Assembly (NCBI GenBank): GCA_913060495.1
Contig: CAJXRP010000009.1
Span: 62,001 to 126,000, forward strand
Source: an uncultured Gammaproteobacteria bacterium
GTDB lineage: Bacteria; Pseudomonadota; Gammaproteobacteria; Pseudomonadales; Pseudohongiellaceae
DNA length: 64,000 bases
Direction of reading: 5' to 3'
The translations under genes and the position numbers were made by a program. The stretch's first letter is position 1. The number at the start of each line of letters is the position of its first letter. Shown piece by piece: positions 34,661 to 43,908 of the stretch. The notes under the pieces are model-generated. The model saw only the letters and a list, made by a program, of their open reading frames with translations, was not told the origin of the DNA and ran no database searches.

Positions 34661-34866
34661 TAATCCTGCCTAGCCGCGCATTGATACGATATAGTATCAA
34701 ATTATGGGCGCTCATTGCTGGTGCTGGCGTACTGGTGCCCAGTCGAACCACCGAGATGGGGGCCGCAGGCCTTGTGAGCGATTCCTGTTTAGAGTCCACC
34801 AGTTAAAATTGCTAGATCAGAGTGTTTATTCAATTTGTCACAAGAGATAGAACAGAGGATGCCATT

Positions 34867-35817
34867 ATGAAAATCAGCTTCATTACACTAGTACTCTGCA
34901 CGTGTTTTGTCGGCAGCGGGGGCTTCGCCCAGTCAGGTGACACCTACGAAATGCCAAGAACTGAGCACGGCCAACCTGATCTGCAGGGGGTCTGGGGTAC
35001 GCGATTCAGTACCATGTTGGAGCGCCCCGAAGGAATGCCTGCGGTGTTACCGCCGCAGCAGGCTGCAGGATTTGCCCAGGCAATTGCTCAGGTGGGCGAG
35101 GGAACGAATACGGATCCAGATATAGAGAGATTTGGAGCTCCGGTTCTAGCTGTCGTGAACGGAGAGCATCGAACCTCCGTTGTCGTTTATCCAGAAAATG
35201 GCCAGTTGCCCTACAATGAGCTGGGCGTTCAACGGTCTTCTCACGGTTACTTTGAAGGTATTGGCTATGATGGCCCTGAACAGCGACCCGGAACAGAGCG
35301 CTGTATAGAGGCGTGGGGTTCTCCGCCAATGCGTGCTTTTATGTATCAGCTGTATCACGGTATTGTTCAAACCCCTGACATGATCGCGATCGTCAGCGAA
35401 GAAGTCTCTGCTCTAAGGGTTATCTATATGAATGGAGAAAGTCGCCCTGATGCGCTTAGAAGTATGGAAGGGCATTCCATCGGCCACTGGGAAGGTGACA
35501 CGCTGGTGGTGGAAACTACTCACTACAGCGATGTGAATCCTGAGCGGGCTACAATTGGCCGCCCAATGTTAATAAGCAGTGCAGCGCGCGTGACTGAACG
35601 CTTTACTCGCTTATCCGACACTGAGTTAAATTATCAGTTCCGAGTGGATGACCCCACATATTATACGGAGCCTTGGGAAGGTGAGTTTTCATTCACCCGC
35701 GATGATTCTGGCCACATCTATGAGTATGCCTGCCATGAAGGCAATTACAGCATGACTGGCGCGCTCAGAGGCGCTCGCTATCAAGAGGCGCAAGCGAATC
35801 AGGAGGTAGATGACTGA
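34867..35817 (+). CDS. Exported protein of the 'P-D-L-Q-G-V-W' type
   Basis: About 316 residues from the ATG at 34867, which opens a signal peptide ending at G-G-F-A-Q; the longer frame from 34822 adds an unlikely leader. After the cleavage site comes T-E-H-G-Q-P-D-L-Q-G-V-W-G, a hallmark of a family of secreted proteins common in proteobacteria and acidobacteria. Then come R-C-I-E-A-W-G-S-P-P, H-S-I-G-H-W-E-G-D-T-L-V-V-E-T, E-R-F-T-R-L-S-D-T-E-L-N-Y and Y-A-C-H-E-G-N-Y-S-M. Function of the family is unknown to me. It is probably periplasmic, beta-rich and monocistronic. Confidence 0.72.
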   Translation: MKISFITLVLCTCFVGSGGFAQSGDTYEMPRTEHGQPDLQGVWGTRFSTMLERPEGMPAVLPPQQAAGFAQAIAQVGEGTNTDPDIERFGAPVLAVVNGEHRTSVVVYPENGQLPYNELGVQRSSHGYFEGIGYDGPEQRPGTERCIEAWGSPPMRAFMYQLYHGIVQTPDMIAIVSEEVSALRVIYMNGESRPDALRSMEGHSIGHWEGDTLVVETTHYSDVNPERATIGRPMLISSAARVTERFTRLSDTELNYQFRVDDPTYYTEPWEGEFSFTRDDSGHIYEYACHEGNYSMTGALRGARYQEAQANQEVDD

Positions 35818-35849
35818 TTCGAAAATACAGCTAGTAGAAAGTAATCCAC

Positions 35850-35881
35850 TTGCAAAGTCTGTCTTTGGGCAGACTTTGCAA
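35850..35881. other. Perfect 12-bp hairpin between two exported-protein genes
   Basis: TTGCAAAGTCTG and its exact complement flank an 8-nt loop (TCTTTGGG). It sits 32 bp after one stop and 20 bp before the next ATG, and no T run follows. It may stop or slow the first transcript or occlude the ribosome site of the next gene. Confidence 0.7.
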
Positions 35882-35901
35882 TACATAGTTAAGAAATCGC
35901 A

Positions 35902-36714
35902 ATGAGTAAATCTCCAAGACTGTTTTTTTTGCTTCCCTTCATCGCGCTGATTGCCAGCAGTGCGCACGTTCAAACTCTCCCAGAAAACCAGTACTTCGAT
36001 TCCGATGGAGTGAGAATTAGATTTATTGAATTGGGCTCTGGTGAGCCTGTTATTGCTATACATGGCTATACGCGAAACAGTGATACCTGGTTGGAGACAA
36101 TTGCCGATTTAGCCGAAAGTCATCGTCTTATACTCTTTGATCAAAGAGGGCATGGGCTTAGCGATAAACCGCATTCGGTGTCAGAATATGGTCGAGAAAT
36201 GGGGCATGATGTAATACGTCTTATGGATCATCTCGATATTCCCAAGGCTCATATCCTCGGCTACTCACTTGGAGTAGCACCAATAGGAATGGTTATAACT
36301 GAGAACGAAACAAGGTTTATTTCTGCCGTATTTGGCGGGGGAGCAGCCAGGTGGGAATGGGGAAGCCCTGTGGATCTATCAAATCAACATGGGTATGAGA
36401 GAATGCTGAGCTCTCCCCGGCAATTACGGTCGCGACCTGCTTTGGATGGCCAAGATCAAATAGCACTTGCCAATCTGCGATTGGCAGAAAAAGAATTAGT
36501 TGTAGCTAAAGAGAGTCTGTCAAACACTAGCATACCTATCCTGTCTATTGTGGGTAGTGAAGATCCTGCAATAGAAGCTGTGCTGGAATTTAGGAATGTG
36601 GTGCCGACTATGGAGTTAGTTGTGATTGAAGGCGCATCCCATCTATCGACACCGGAGCACCCCGAATTTGTTCGCAGCATCCGGAATTTTTTGGGCAGAA
36701 ACAGGCTGAAATAA
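35902..36714 (+). CDS. Exported alpha/beta-fold hydrolase
   Basis: 270 residues with a signal-peptide-like start (F-F-L-L-P-F-I-A-L-I-A-S-S-A-H). Oxyanion segment I-H-G-Y-T-R-N-S, then D-Q-R-G-H-G-L-S, the nucleophile elbow L-G-Y-S-L-G, an acid in V-G-S-E-D-P and catalytic His in E-G-A-S-H-L, all in the order of epoxide-hydrolase/haloperoxidase-like esterases. The lid region is short. Substrate unknown. The ATG follows a strong hairpin by 20 bp with a poor ribosome site, so its translation may be regulated. Confidence 0.85.
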   Translation: MSKSPRLFFLLPFIALIASSAHVQTLPENQYFDSDGVRIRFIELGSGEPVIAIHGYTRNSDTWLETIADLAESHRLILFDQRGHGLSDKPHSVSEYGREMGHDVIRLMDHLDIPKAHILGYSLGVAPIGMVITENETRFISAVFGGGAARWEWGSPVDLSNQHGYERMLSSPRQLRSRPALDGQDQIALANLRLAEKELVVAKESLSNTSIPILSIVGSEDPAIEAVLEFRNVVPTMELVVIEGASHLSTPEHPEFVRSIRNFLGRNRLK

Positions 36715-36720
36715 CACTGG

Positions 36721-36756
36721 CGAGCTCGTTGCAAACTGCAGTTACAATTAGTCGAA
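36721..36756. repeat. Short copy of the dispersed 'ctcgttgcaaactgc' repeat
   Basis: The string gagctcgttgcaaactgcag, then ttacaattagtcgaac, just after the hydrolase stop, matches the right half of the longer repeats at 37.27 and 60.34 kb (ctcgttgcaaattgctggt, then attagtcgaac). It is the shortest of the copies. Confidence 0.6.
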
Positions 36757-36793
36757 CTCTGCACTAAAATTAGTAGTCTCCCTGAATTTTTTA

Positions 36794-37009
36794 CTATTTC
36801 TCCTGCAATGGATAGATCAAATTTTCTAATCCATTCACTTTAATTTCATAGGTTAGTTGAAGCAGTTCGCCGAGTTGGCCTTGTGGAAATCCCTGCCTGG
36901 CAAACCAGACCAAGTAGGGTTCTGGTAATTCAATCAGCGTTCTGCCCGTGTACTTGCCGAAGGGCATTTTCATATTGGCGATCTTTTTTAGGTTCTCTGG
37001 ATCAAACAT
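36794..37009 (-). CDS. DUF3820 family small protein
   Basis: 71 residues with the DUF3820 core: M-P-F-G-K-Y-T-G-R-T-L-I-E-L-P-E-P-Y-L-V-W-F, then the hydrophobic E-L-L-Q-L-T-Y-E-I-K-x-N-G-L-E tail. Related proteins have been called quorum-sensing-regulated virulence factors, but the biochemical role is unknown. The fold resembles part of an exonuclease-associated domain. Monocistronic, convergent with the alpha/beta hydrolase; upstream lies a long repeat-rich gap. Confidence 0.8.
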   Translation of the reverse strand: MFDPENLKKIANMKMPFGKYTGRTLIELPEPYLVWFARQGFPQGQLGELLQLTYEIKVNGLENLIYPLQEK

Positions 37010-37234
37010 TTTCTATAGCCATTCCCGAAGGATAAGTGCCGTGGATAATAGGAATAAACGGGGCCAGAGTAAATATACAGTAATCTTTTGGGAGTGAGTT
37101 GATTGTTCACAGGGCTGTACTTAGCTTGAGCCCATAATGGACGAGTCACCAAATCTCTGAAGCAAATTAGCACAGCCGCAGGCTGGCTAAAGGCTGAGCG
37201 CATGGATGCACATGTGACTAATTCAAGCAGTCTC

Positions 37235-37303
37235 AGGGCTGTTTGTCCTCTGCGGGCCTTGCGTTTGCGCGCTCGTTGCAAATTGCTGGTGCTATTAGTT
37301 GGG
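37235..37303 (+). repeat. Dispersed intergenic repeat, copy 1
   Basis: The block starts agggctgtttgtcctctgcg, continues gggccttgcg and ends gctcgttgcaaattgctggt, then gctattagtt. It closely matches 60303-60370 and 62392-62450, all in the same orientation. It has no coding content and no transposase nearby. Confidence 0.8.
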
Positions 37304-37372
37304 CCACAGATACAAGAAATATCTATAGAGCGCGGAACTGATTTATCTGTGGATGGAAGTTCACACACACAT

Positions 37373-37409
<37 letters not shown>

Positions 37410-37855
37410 CGCATGATTTCTGCAGTGTAGCTATCACTCCCGGACAGGTATTTCTGGGAGTCATGGCACTAAATGAGTTCACGGTTTTGGTGCGTCAATC
37501 AGGGGAACGGTACTTTTTAGTGCCCCATGGACGAACAAATGCTGCTCCGAAATTGCCAAAGCTATGATTTTACTGGCCTAAGGATTGATGGCACATCTCT
37601 TGCTATGTCTTAGATAACTTAATGGACTAAGTGTTTAGCAAGCGAGAAATTCAAGCTCATTGTTAAAATGGTGCACAAGGCACTTACTAAGGTGGCGTGG
37701 ATGGTCACTTGAAACTATTTGTTCCGATGCTGATTGGGGCAGATCTAATGACGTACACAGAGCTGGCAGTAAGCACTTGGTTCCTAAGAGGAAATAAGAG
37801 TTTATGCGCAATATTGCATGTGAACGTTTCAGCTATCTTATCTAGGAGCGCGTTA

Positions 37856-40800
37856 ATGAAGACCCACATTCCCAACTTTGTCCTCAACAGAAAAGGGCTT
37901 AGATTCTGTATTGCTCTGGTCGCGGGTACAGCGAGCATGTCAACATTTTCCCCAGCGGCCTTTGCACAGGGTGAACAGATAGAGGAAGTTATTGTCACTG
38001 GTAGTCGACTTCGACAAAACAGCAATGCGACTTCATCTCAACCTATCTCAACTATTAGTTCCGTGGATCTTACTCAAACCAGTACCACCGATATTGCTGA
38101 AATTCTGAATGACAACCCTGCGTTGCTATCTTCTGTTTCTGGCTCGAACTCTATCGATAACGGTGCTAGTAATAACACTAATGCTGACAATGTGGGTGGT
38201 TCCAGCCTTGACCTTCGCGGGCTAGGCTTCGAGAGAACACTAACCCTAGTTAATGGTCGCCGACACGTAGCCGGGATTGAAGGCACCAGTGCGGTTGATG
38301 TTTCAACCATTCCAGCGTCCTTAATTGACCGTGTGGAAGTGCTGACAGGTGGTGCATCCGCTGTTTATGGTGCAGATGCTGTGACTGGCGTAGTTAACTT
38401 CGTACTCAAAGACGACTACGAAGGTTTTGAAATCGATGCGCGAACTGCTATGTCTGAGGAAAGAGATGGCGAAACATCCAACATCGACGTATTGTTCGGT
38501 CGAAACTTCAATGAGAATCGTGGAAATATCACGGTTGCCCTGCAATACAATCAAAGTGAGGGTGTGCGAGCCGGCGATCGTTTCCACACCGCGAATGATC
38601 GCTTGTACAACGATGATGTGAATCCAGCGCTACGGTTCCAGTCGGGGAATATCTCCGGTTCTGCAACACCAAATTTCGAGCAGTACTACAACTTTAATAA
38701 CACGGGTCGCTTTCCGGTAGGTTCTCGAATACCTAGTGCGGAAAACTTCATCGCCGATTACACGGCTGAATTTGGTACAGCACCGACCCTCACCGCCGGT
38801 GAGATGGCGTTGATCAATCAGGCTTCGGGTGCCTTCCCTCGAGCCATGTTGCCGGGCCGAACTTTTAACATCACTTCGCCCTACGGTGTTGTAGCCGCCG
38901 GTGACTTTGGTTTGGAGACCGCACTCGGTTCCGAGCCAGATCTGGACGGGAATGGCACACCTGATTGCCTCGATAGTTTTACGGGATACAATTCCAGCCT
39001 GGGTGGCGCTTCCTCATTCGGTGCTGCCGGCGGTTGTTGGGTAATCGACCAGAATGGAGGTGTTGGGCCCTATCAAGATGGTCTGGTGACAGGAAATTTC
39101 AATCAGTTTGGCGCAGCACAGAGTTTTGTCGCTCCGAATAGACCGTATACGATTCCAGGGGATGAGAAATACGCTATCAACCTCAATGGTAACTACGACC
39201 TGACCGATGGCGTTCAGGCGTTCTTTGAAACGAAGTATGTCTACCAGGAAGTTGAGTTTGGCGGCGGTGGTCACAACTTCACCGATCTATTACTTGGCGC
39301 ACCTGACAATCCTTACTTACCTGCTGCGCTCCAACCTCTGGCGAATAATAACGGTGTAGGGTTCGTTGGCGCAGGCGGCCTGCGAATTTCTCGTGACTCA
39401 GACGATTGGGGCAGCAATATCTCTACCAACGAGAGGACTACTACGCGTTTCGTCGCGGGGTTAAGAGGTACCATTGAGGACCTAGGTCTTGATTACGAAT
39501 TTTCTGCCAACTACGGTAAGTTTGAGCGCAAGCTTATTGATAGGGAAGAAATGATAGCGGACCGATTCTTCGCCTCTATCGACGCAGTTACAGACCCAGC
39601 AACAGGTCAGCCCGTGTGTCGTTCGGATCTGAACGCAACCGCTTATCCTCCCACTACACCATTTGATATTTTCTCCTTTGTCGGGGGCGGTGTTGATTCT
39701 TCCTTCTTCACTTTCACACCAGGCGATGGTCAGTGTAAGCCTATGAATATCTGGGGTGGCCAAGGGGCCATGTCTCAGGAATCGATCGATTTCGTGACCT
39801 ATACTCGAACGATTGAGGAAGAAATCGAGCAGACAGTCTTTAGTGGATTTGTTAGCGGAGACTCCAGTAACTGGTTTGAGCTCCCAGCAGGACCTATAGG
39901 TTTTGTTGTCGGTGGCGAGTGGCGCGAAGAAGCCACTTCTCAGCAATTTGATTCCTTCGATCAGGGAATTCTGCCGGTGAGCGGAGTTACTTCTCAAGGT
40001 GTGGCTTTCTCTGCAGGCGACTACATAGGTGATGTGAGTAATGCTGCGAGTACAGGTAGTACGCCATCACAGCGACTGCTGAGCGGCTCTTCAGATTATG
40101 ACGTATGGGATGTCTTTGCTGAAGTCGAAGTGCCGTTAGTTTCCGGTGTAGGGCTCATGGAAGAACTAACAGTAAGCGCTGCAGTTCGGCGCGCCGACTA
40201 TTCCACATTTGGTGAGAACACCACCTACAAGGTCGGTGGTGTTTGGGCGCCAATCGAGGAGTTACGTTTCCGAGTCAACTACAGCGAAGCGGTGCGTGTG
40301 CCCAACTTGTTCGAATTATTCTCTCCTGAGCAGGGTCAGTCATTTCGACCTGCGGACCCTTGTGATGTTTCTCAGATCGCCAGTGCTGGTGACCCGGCAC
40401 AGCGACAGTCTAACTGCGTAGCTTCGCTTCAGGCCTACAACGTGCCAGCGGAAAACATCTTAGACGCCAACGGCAACTACATTTTCGTAGACCCGCTGTC
40501 GGCTGGTTTTCCCGGTGTGATAGGTGGTAATTCTAATCTGCAGCCGGAAGAAGCGGCAACCGAGACTTACGGTTTCGTTTGGCAGCCTGCCTACATAGAT
40601 GGTCTAACAGTGAGCATGGACTACTGGGATATCACCATCGATGGTGCTATTTCAGAAATCTCAGATCAGAATATTGTGAACAGCTGTTATGACGCCGCCT
40701 CTATAAACAACCCATTCTGTGACCTGTTATCTCGCAACCCTGAGTCAACCTCAGCGCAGTCCGGCGGTTTTACTTTCCTTCGTCAGACGCTGCTCAACTT

Positions 40801-41299
40801 CGGTGCAGCGCAAGCTACCGGCGTTGATTACTCGGTTGGCTATGTGTTCGATCTTGCTGGCATGCAGTTCAACCTTGGTGCCGCTGCAACTAGACAGCGT
40901 CGACTCGAATTCATTCAGCCAGCCGCTCCAGGCGAAGATGCGATCATCGATAATGAGCTTGGCGAGATGCGTCGTCCTGAATGGGCGGGACAGTTGAATG
41001 CTTCAGTATCTACTGGTGATCTCACTATTGCTCTGAACACTTCATATTTAAGTGAACAGACTCTTAACTATGAAGGCGGTGTAGAGATAGAAACAGTTGA
41101 TAAGAACTACGGACCTTCCGCATACACTGATGAATTTTTCACTCACAATGTTACTGGTCGTTATACCTTCAATGACAATTTCCTCTTGTATGGCGGTATT
41201 ACTAATCTGACCGACGAGGACCCGTACCTTACTGAACGAGGCTACCCTGTCAGTGTAATTGGACGTTCTTACTTTCTAGGTGTGAACTACCGCTTCTAG
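37856..41299 (+). CDS. TonB-dependent outer-membrane receptor
   Basis: 1147 residues from the ATG at 37856, which has taggag seven bases upstream and opens a signal peptide ending A-A-F-A-Q; the 53 extra codons in the longer frame are not needed. After the signal comes a TonB-box-like I-E-E-V-I-V-T-G-S-R. The plug domain has D-L-R-G-L-G, L-V-N-G-R-R, and V-E-V-L-T-G-G-A-S-A-V-Y-G-A-D-A-V-T-G-V-V-N. The barrel ends in the aromatic F-L-G-V-N-Y-R-F expected for BamA recognition. It is a long receptor of the type that imports large organic substrates in marine gammaproteobacteria. No partner hydrolase or regulator is adjacent, so substrate is open. Confidence 0.93.
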   Translation: MKTHIPNFVLNRKGLRFCIALVAGTASMSTFSPAAFAQGEQIEEVIVTGSRLRQNSNATSSQPISTISSVDLTQTSTTDIAEILNDNPALLSSVSGSNSIDNGASNNTNADNVGGSSLDLRGLGFERTLTLVNGRRHVAGIEGTSAVDVSTIPASLIDRVEVLTGGASAVYGADAVTGVVNFVLKDDYEGFEIDARTAMSEERDGETSNIDVLFGRNFNENRGNITVALQYNQSEGVRAGDRFHTANDRLYNDDVNPALRFQSGNISGSATPNFEQYYNFNNTGRFPVGSRIPSAENFIADYTAEFGTAPTLTAGEMALINQASGAFPRAMLPGRTFNITSPYGVVAAGDFGLETALGSEPDLDGNGTPDCLDSFTGYNSSLGGASSFGAAGGCWVIDQNGGVGPYQDGLVTGNFNQFGAAQSFVAPNRPYTIPGDEKYAINLNGNYDLTDGVQAFFETKYVYQEVEFGGGGHNFTDLLLGAPDNPYLPAALQPLANNNGVGFVGAGGLRISRDSDDWGSNISTNERTTTRFVAGLRGTIEDLGLDYEFSANYGKFERKLIDREEMIADRFFASIDAVTDPATGQPVCRSDLNATAYPPTTPFDIFSFVGGGVDSSFFTFTPGDGQCKPMNIWGGQGAMSQESIDFVTYTRTIEEEIEQTVFSGFVSGDSSNWFELPAGPIGFVVGGEWREEATSQQFDSFDQGILPVSGVTSQGVAFSAGDYIGDVSNAASTGSTPSQRLLSGSSDYDVWDVFAEVEVPLVSGVGLMEELTVSAAVRRADYSTFGENTTYKVGGVWAPIEELRFRVNYSEAVRVPNLFELFSPEQGQSFRPADPCDVSQIASAGDPAQRQSNCVASLQAYNVPAENILDANGNYIFVDPLSAGFPGVIGGNSNLQPEEAATETYGFVWQPAYIDGLTVSMDYWDITIDGAISEISDQNIVNSCYDAASINNPFCDLLSRNPESTSAQSGGFTFLRQTLLNFGAAQATGVDYSVGYVFDLAGMQFNLGAAATRQRRLEFIQPAAPGEDAIIDNELGEMRRPEWAGQLNASVSTGDLTIALNTSYLSEQTLNYEGGVEIETVDKNYGPSAYTDEFFTHNVTGRYTFNDNFLLYGGITNLTDEDPYLTERGYPVSVIGRSYFLGVNYRF

Positions 41300-41312
41300 G
41301 GCTCAATATCTG

Positions 41313-41355
41313 GTTCTGCTCAATTCGGTGGAGTTGCATCGGATTGAGCAAGAAC
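41313..41355 (+). terminator. Terminator-like hairpin after the TonB receptor
   Basis: GTTCTGCTCAAT pairs with ATTGAGC-A-AGAAC (one bulged A) around an 18-nt loop, 14 bp after the receptor stop. No T tract follows, so it may act as a 3'-end stabiliser or Rho-dependent stop instead of a classical terminator. Confidence 0.5.
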
Positions 41356-41516
41356 AGAGTTCGGTATCAAGCCTTTGTGTCCGAATAATGCGCTATCTAA
41401 ACATTCTTATCTTACGACACTACTCTAAGCCCTTTTATTATTTTACTCTGACCGTGACTATTTATGGAGCCAAGATGGCGCCGCAATCGGTCTACTAGAA
41501 ACTCGGAGAATTTTCT

Positions 41517-42578
41517 ATGTACAAATCCCCCAAAAACCGAACAGCAAGCCTTGTGTTTTGCCTTGTTGGCTTATCAGCGTGTTCTGGAGAGTCGGATACT
41601 GTCGCAGAGCTCACATCCAATCTAGCAACGGCTGAAGGAATGATCGATGCATTCTATTCGTTCGACTCGAGTGGCTTACGGCCTTTTCTCAGCGAGACTG
41701 AAGACAAGGGGGCGGGAATACTTTCCTACCAGGCATGGGCCGAAGGGGGTAACTACATAGTCATGGCACGTGCGCCCTGTATCAGCGAGTCTGAGACTGC
41801 GATCAGCTGCTCCATTACCGTGCAGGATGATCCTGTTGTAGCACTGGAGACCGGCTTCAATGTCACAGACACTTTCCACCTGACGTTCACAGATGCTGTC
41901 ATCTCAGGAGTTGAAACCAGCTCAAATGATCAGCCCATCTACTATGAGGCAAGAGAATGGGTCGGGGCTAACCTGCCCGAAGTTATTGAAGGTCCTTGCA
42001 AGCGTACAGACGGCGTTCGTGACACCCCCGGAGACTGCGCTCGAGCAATGACAGAGGGCTACAGACAATTTATGGTAGCTAAGAAAGCTGAAGCGGATTC
42101 GGCGTTCATACCGATAGATTTCGAGCCGCCAGTCCTAGTGGAAACTGAAAATTTTAAGTTGGTGCCACTTGGTCCAGATTTAGTGGATCTAGACTATGCG
42201 GCCTATATGTCATCTATTGAACATTTGCAGGAGACTTTTACTCGCAGCGTAAATTGGCCCCACGATAAAATCACCGACGAAGAGGCGATGCAGGATATGT
42301 TGAATGAGCAAGGTCGGTTCGAGAGACGTGAATCATTTGCGTATGCTGTGCTTAGTATAGATGGCGAGCGTGAAATGGGCTGTGTTTACGTCAGGCCTAG
42401 TAGCAAACCTGGCTTCGATGCCGAGGTTTCACTTTGGGTCACTCAGGCAGATTTCGATGAGGGCTTTGATGCATCGCTTTATGAGTGGACCTTACAGTGG
42501 GTAGAACAGAGCTGGCCACTTAAGCAGGTAGCCTACCCAGGACGAGCCATCGAATGGGCCGCCTGGGATGAGCTATAA
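41517..42578 (+). CDS. Lipoprotein domain fused to a C-terminal GNAT-like domain
   Basis: 353 residues. The N-terminus has a lipobox-like G-L-S-A-C (Cys22). Residues ~35-190 match the lipoprotein at 56457: F-Y-S-F, G-G-N-Y, G-F-x-V-T-D-T-F-H-L-T-F, T-S-S-N-D-Q, P-E-V-x-E-G-P-C-K and A-M-T-x-G-Y. Residues ~205-350 look like a GNAT acyltransferase core (F-K-L-V-P-L, then F-A-Y-A-V-L-S-I-D-G-E-R-E-M-G-C-V-Y-V, then E-V-S-L-W-V). The acetyl-CoA pyrophosphate loop Q/R-x-x-G-x-G/A is not visible. If exported, the domain would have no acetyl-CoA, so it may be a structural remnant. It is convergent with a sterol-desaturase-type gene. Confidence 0.62.
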   Translation: MYKSPKNRTASLVFCLVGLSACSGESDTVAELTSNLATAEGMIDAFYSFDSSGLRPFLSETEDKGAGILSYQAWAEGGNYIVMARAPCISESETAISCSITVQDDPVVALETGFNVTDTFHLTFTDAVISGVETSSNDQPIYYEAREWVGANLPEVIEGPCKRTDGVRDTPGDCARAMTEGYRQFMVAKKAEADSAFIPIDFEPPVLVETENFKLVPLGPDLVDLDYAAYMSSIEHLQETFTRSVNWPHDKITDEEAMQDMLNEQGRFERRESFAYAVLSIDGEREMGCVYVRPSSKPGFDAEVSLWVTQADFDEGFDASLYEWTLQWVEQSWPLKQVAYPGRAIEWAAWDEL

Positions 42579-42586
42579 ACATTAGA

Positions 42587-43543
42587 TTACAAGTCTTTCA
42601 GTTTCTTGTTTGAGTAAAATGCCAAGGCAAGTTGCTCTTTTATTGAGAGGGGCACGGCTTTACCGGCGCCAATCTGCCCCACCTCTGCGTCACCACAGTA
42701 GGTGCCGAACAGACGATCCCACAGAATAATCATGCAGCCGTAGTTTGAATCCGCTTGCTTGCGGTCCAAGGCATGATGGGCATGGTGTTGTGGTGCTGTA
42801 GCAAACACCCAGTCGTATACCGGCATAGTCTTAATGGGCAGATTGGAATGATTGAGTGTTCCGTTCCATATGCCAAACGCACCTGCTACGGCCATAACAC
42901 CATCGCTGGCGCCTAGTAATGCTAATGCTACTGGTGTGCCTAGCATTAGTGTTAGCCATTCTAATGGATGCGTGCGATCACCACGCATACAACCCATCTT
43001 GGTGATGTGATGGTGAGTGGCATGCATGCGCCACCAAAAAAGTGACTCGTGCTGAACGCGATGTAGCCAATAGTAAACAAAACTGGAAGTCAGCAGGATC
43101 GCAAGTGCGCTGCTTATGATTCCTGCTGTGGAAGAGGGGTCAAGTGAAATTTGTAATGGTGCTAAATCGCGTACCGCTTTAAATCCATTCGAGAGAGGCG
43201 TTTCATACAAGTCGCTGTATAGTGGGACCCAAAGAAAGCCCGCGAATGCCAGCCAAAATGCATCCTCAGCCATCTCCTTCGGTTCCAACAACCAGTCTTT
43301 GCGCTTAGTCCATATACGCTCTGCAAATATGCACAAGGGAATTGGAAGCACAATCATGATCGCGGCAAACAGCTCTCGATAAGCCCAGTCACTGGCGACC
43401 ATGCTCGCAACGAGAATCATAGACCCAATAACGAGAAAGGGCTGCACACAAATCCATACGATATCACTAAGGCTTCGCTGCTGGTCAGTGATGCTAGCCT
43501 CGTCATTCAGGTCTTCATTTGTTCCGTGTACGAGTTCGTTCAT
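42587..43543 (-). CDS. Fatty-acid hydroxylase / sterol desaturase family membrane protein, copy 1
   Basis: 318 residues with about five helices. The di-iron histidine clusters are H-R-V-Q-H (near 165), H-A-T-H-H-H, N-H-S-N and H-H-A-H-H-A, as in the hydroxylase/desaturase superfamily. The C-terminal W-D-R-L-F-G-T-Y-C-G-D-A-E is well conserved with its paralogue at 58908. It should be an oxygen-dependent di-iron enzyme in the inner membrane acting on a lipid or carotenoid-like substrate. It ends nine bases from the end of the lipoprotein-GNAT gene, convergently. The same two families are neighbours again near 57-59 kb. Confidence 0.88.
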   Translation of the reverse strand: MNELVHGTNEDLNDEASITDQQRSLSDIVWICVQPFLVIGSMILVASMVASDWAYRELFAAIMIVLPIPLCIFAERIWTKRKDWLLEPKEMAEDAFWLAFAGFLWVPLYSDLYETPLSNGFKAVRDLAPLQISLDPSSTAGIISSALAILLTSSFVYYWLHRVQHESLFWWRMHATHHHITKMGCMRGDRTHPLEWLTLMLGTPVALALLGASDGVMAVAGAFGIWNGTLNHSNLPIKTMPVYDWVFATAPQHHAHHALDRKQADSNYGCMIILWDRLFGTYCGDAEVGQIGAGKAVPLSIKEQLALAFYSNKKLKDL

Positions 43544-43908
43544 TCAAGCTGCTCCAATACTTTGTAATTGCTAAAGTGCTAAGCAGATATACTTGCAAAA
43601 TTCTCGCCACATTTTTTTGAAATGAATTTGAAGCATAGAATATATATGCATCCATGTTAGTCAAATCGAAGTCAAATATTTAGCTTAAATTTCAATAAGT
43701 TAAAAGTTGCATTCGATTGTTTAAACATTGTTATTGTTAGGTAGAATTGGAGCGACCCAAAATAGGTCGGCGTGGGCTAGTTGAAAAAGCCCCTTAATGT
43801 ATCACCGTGGGCTCTAAAAATGTGCATAGGGGGAACTAGATTGCCTAGTTTAGAGTAGGCAATTCAAGCGGTCCGAATCAAATTTTCAGATTGATCAAGT
43901 AACTAGTG
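43544..43908. other. AT-rich gap after the guanidine operon
   Basis: 365 bp without a credible gene. The part near 43600-43740 is very A/T-rich and is the likely promoter region for the minus-strand desaturase. At 43840-43863 a perfect 8-bp hairpin (ATTGCCTA, loop gtttagag, TAGGCAAT) lies 45 bp past the allophanate hydrolase stop and may end the operon, though no T run follows. Confidence 0.5.

Noticed and set aside
37697-37855. N-terminal extension of the TonB receptor
   Set aside because: A taggag ribosome site and a proper signal peptide place the start at 37856; the 53 earlier codons look like leader.
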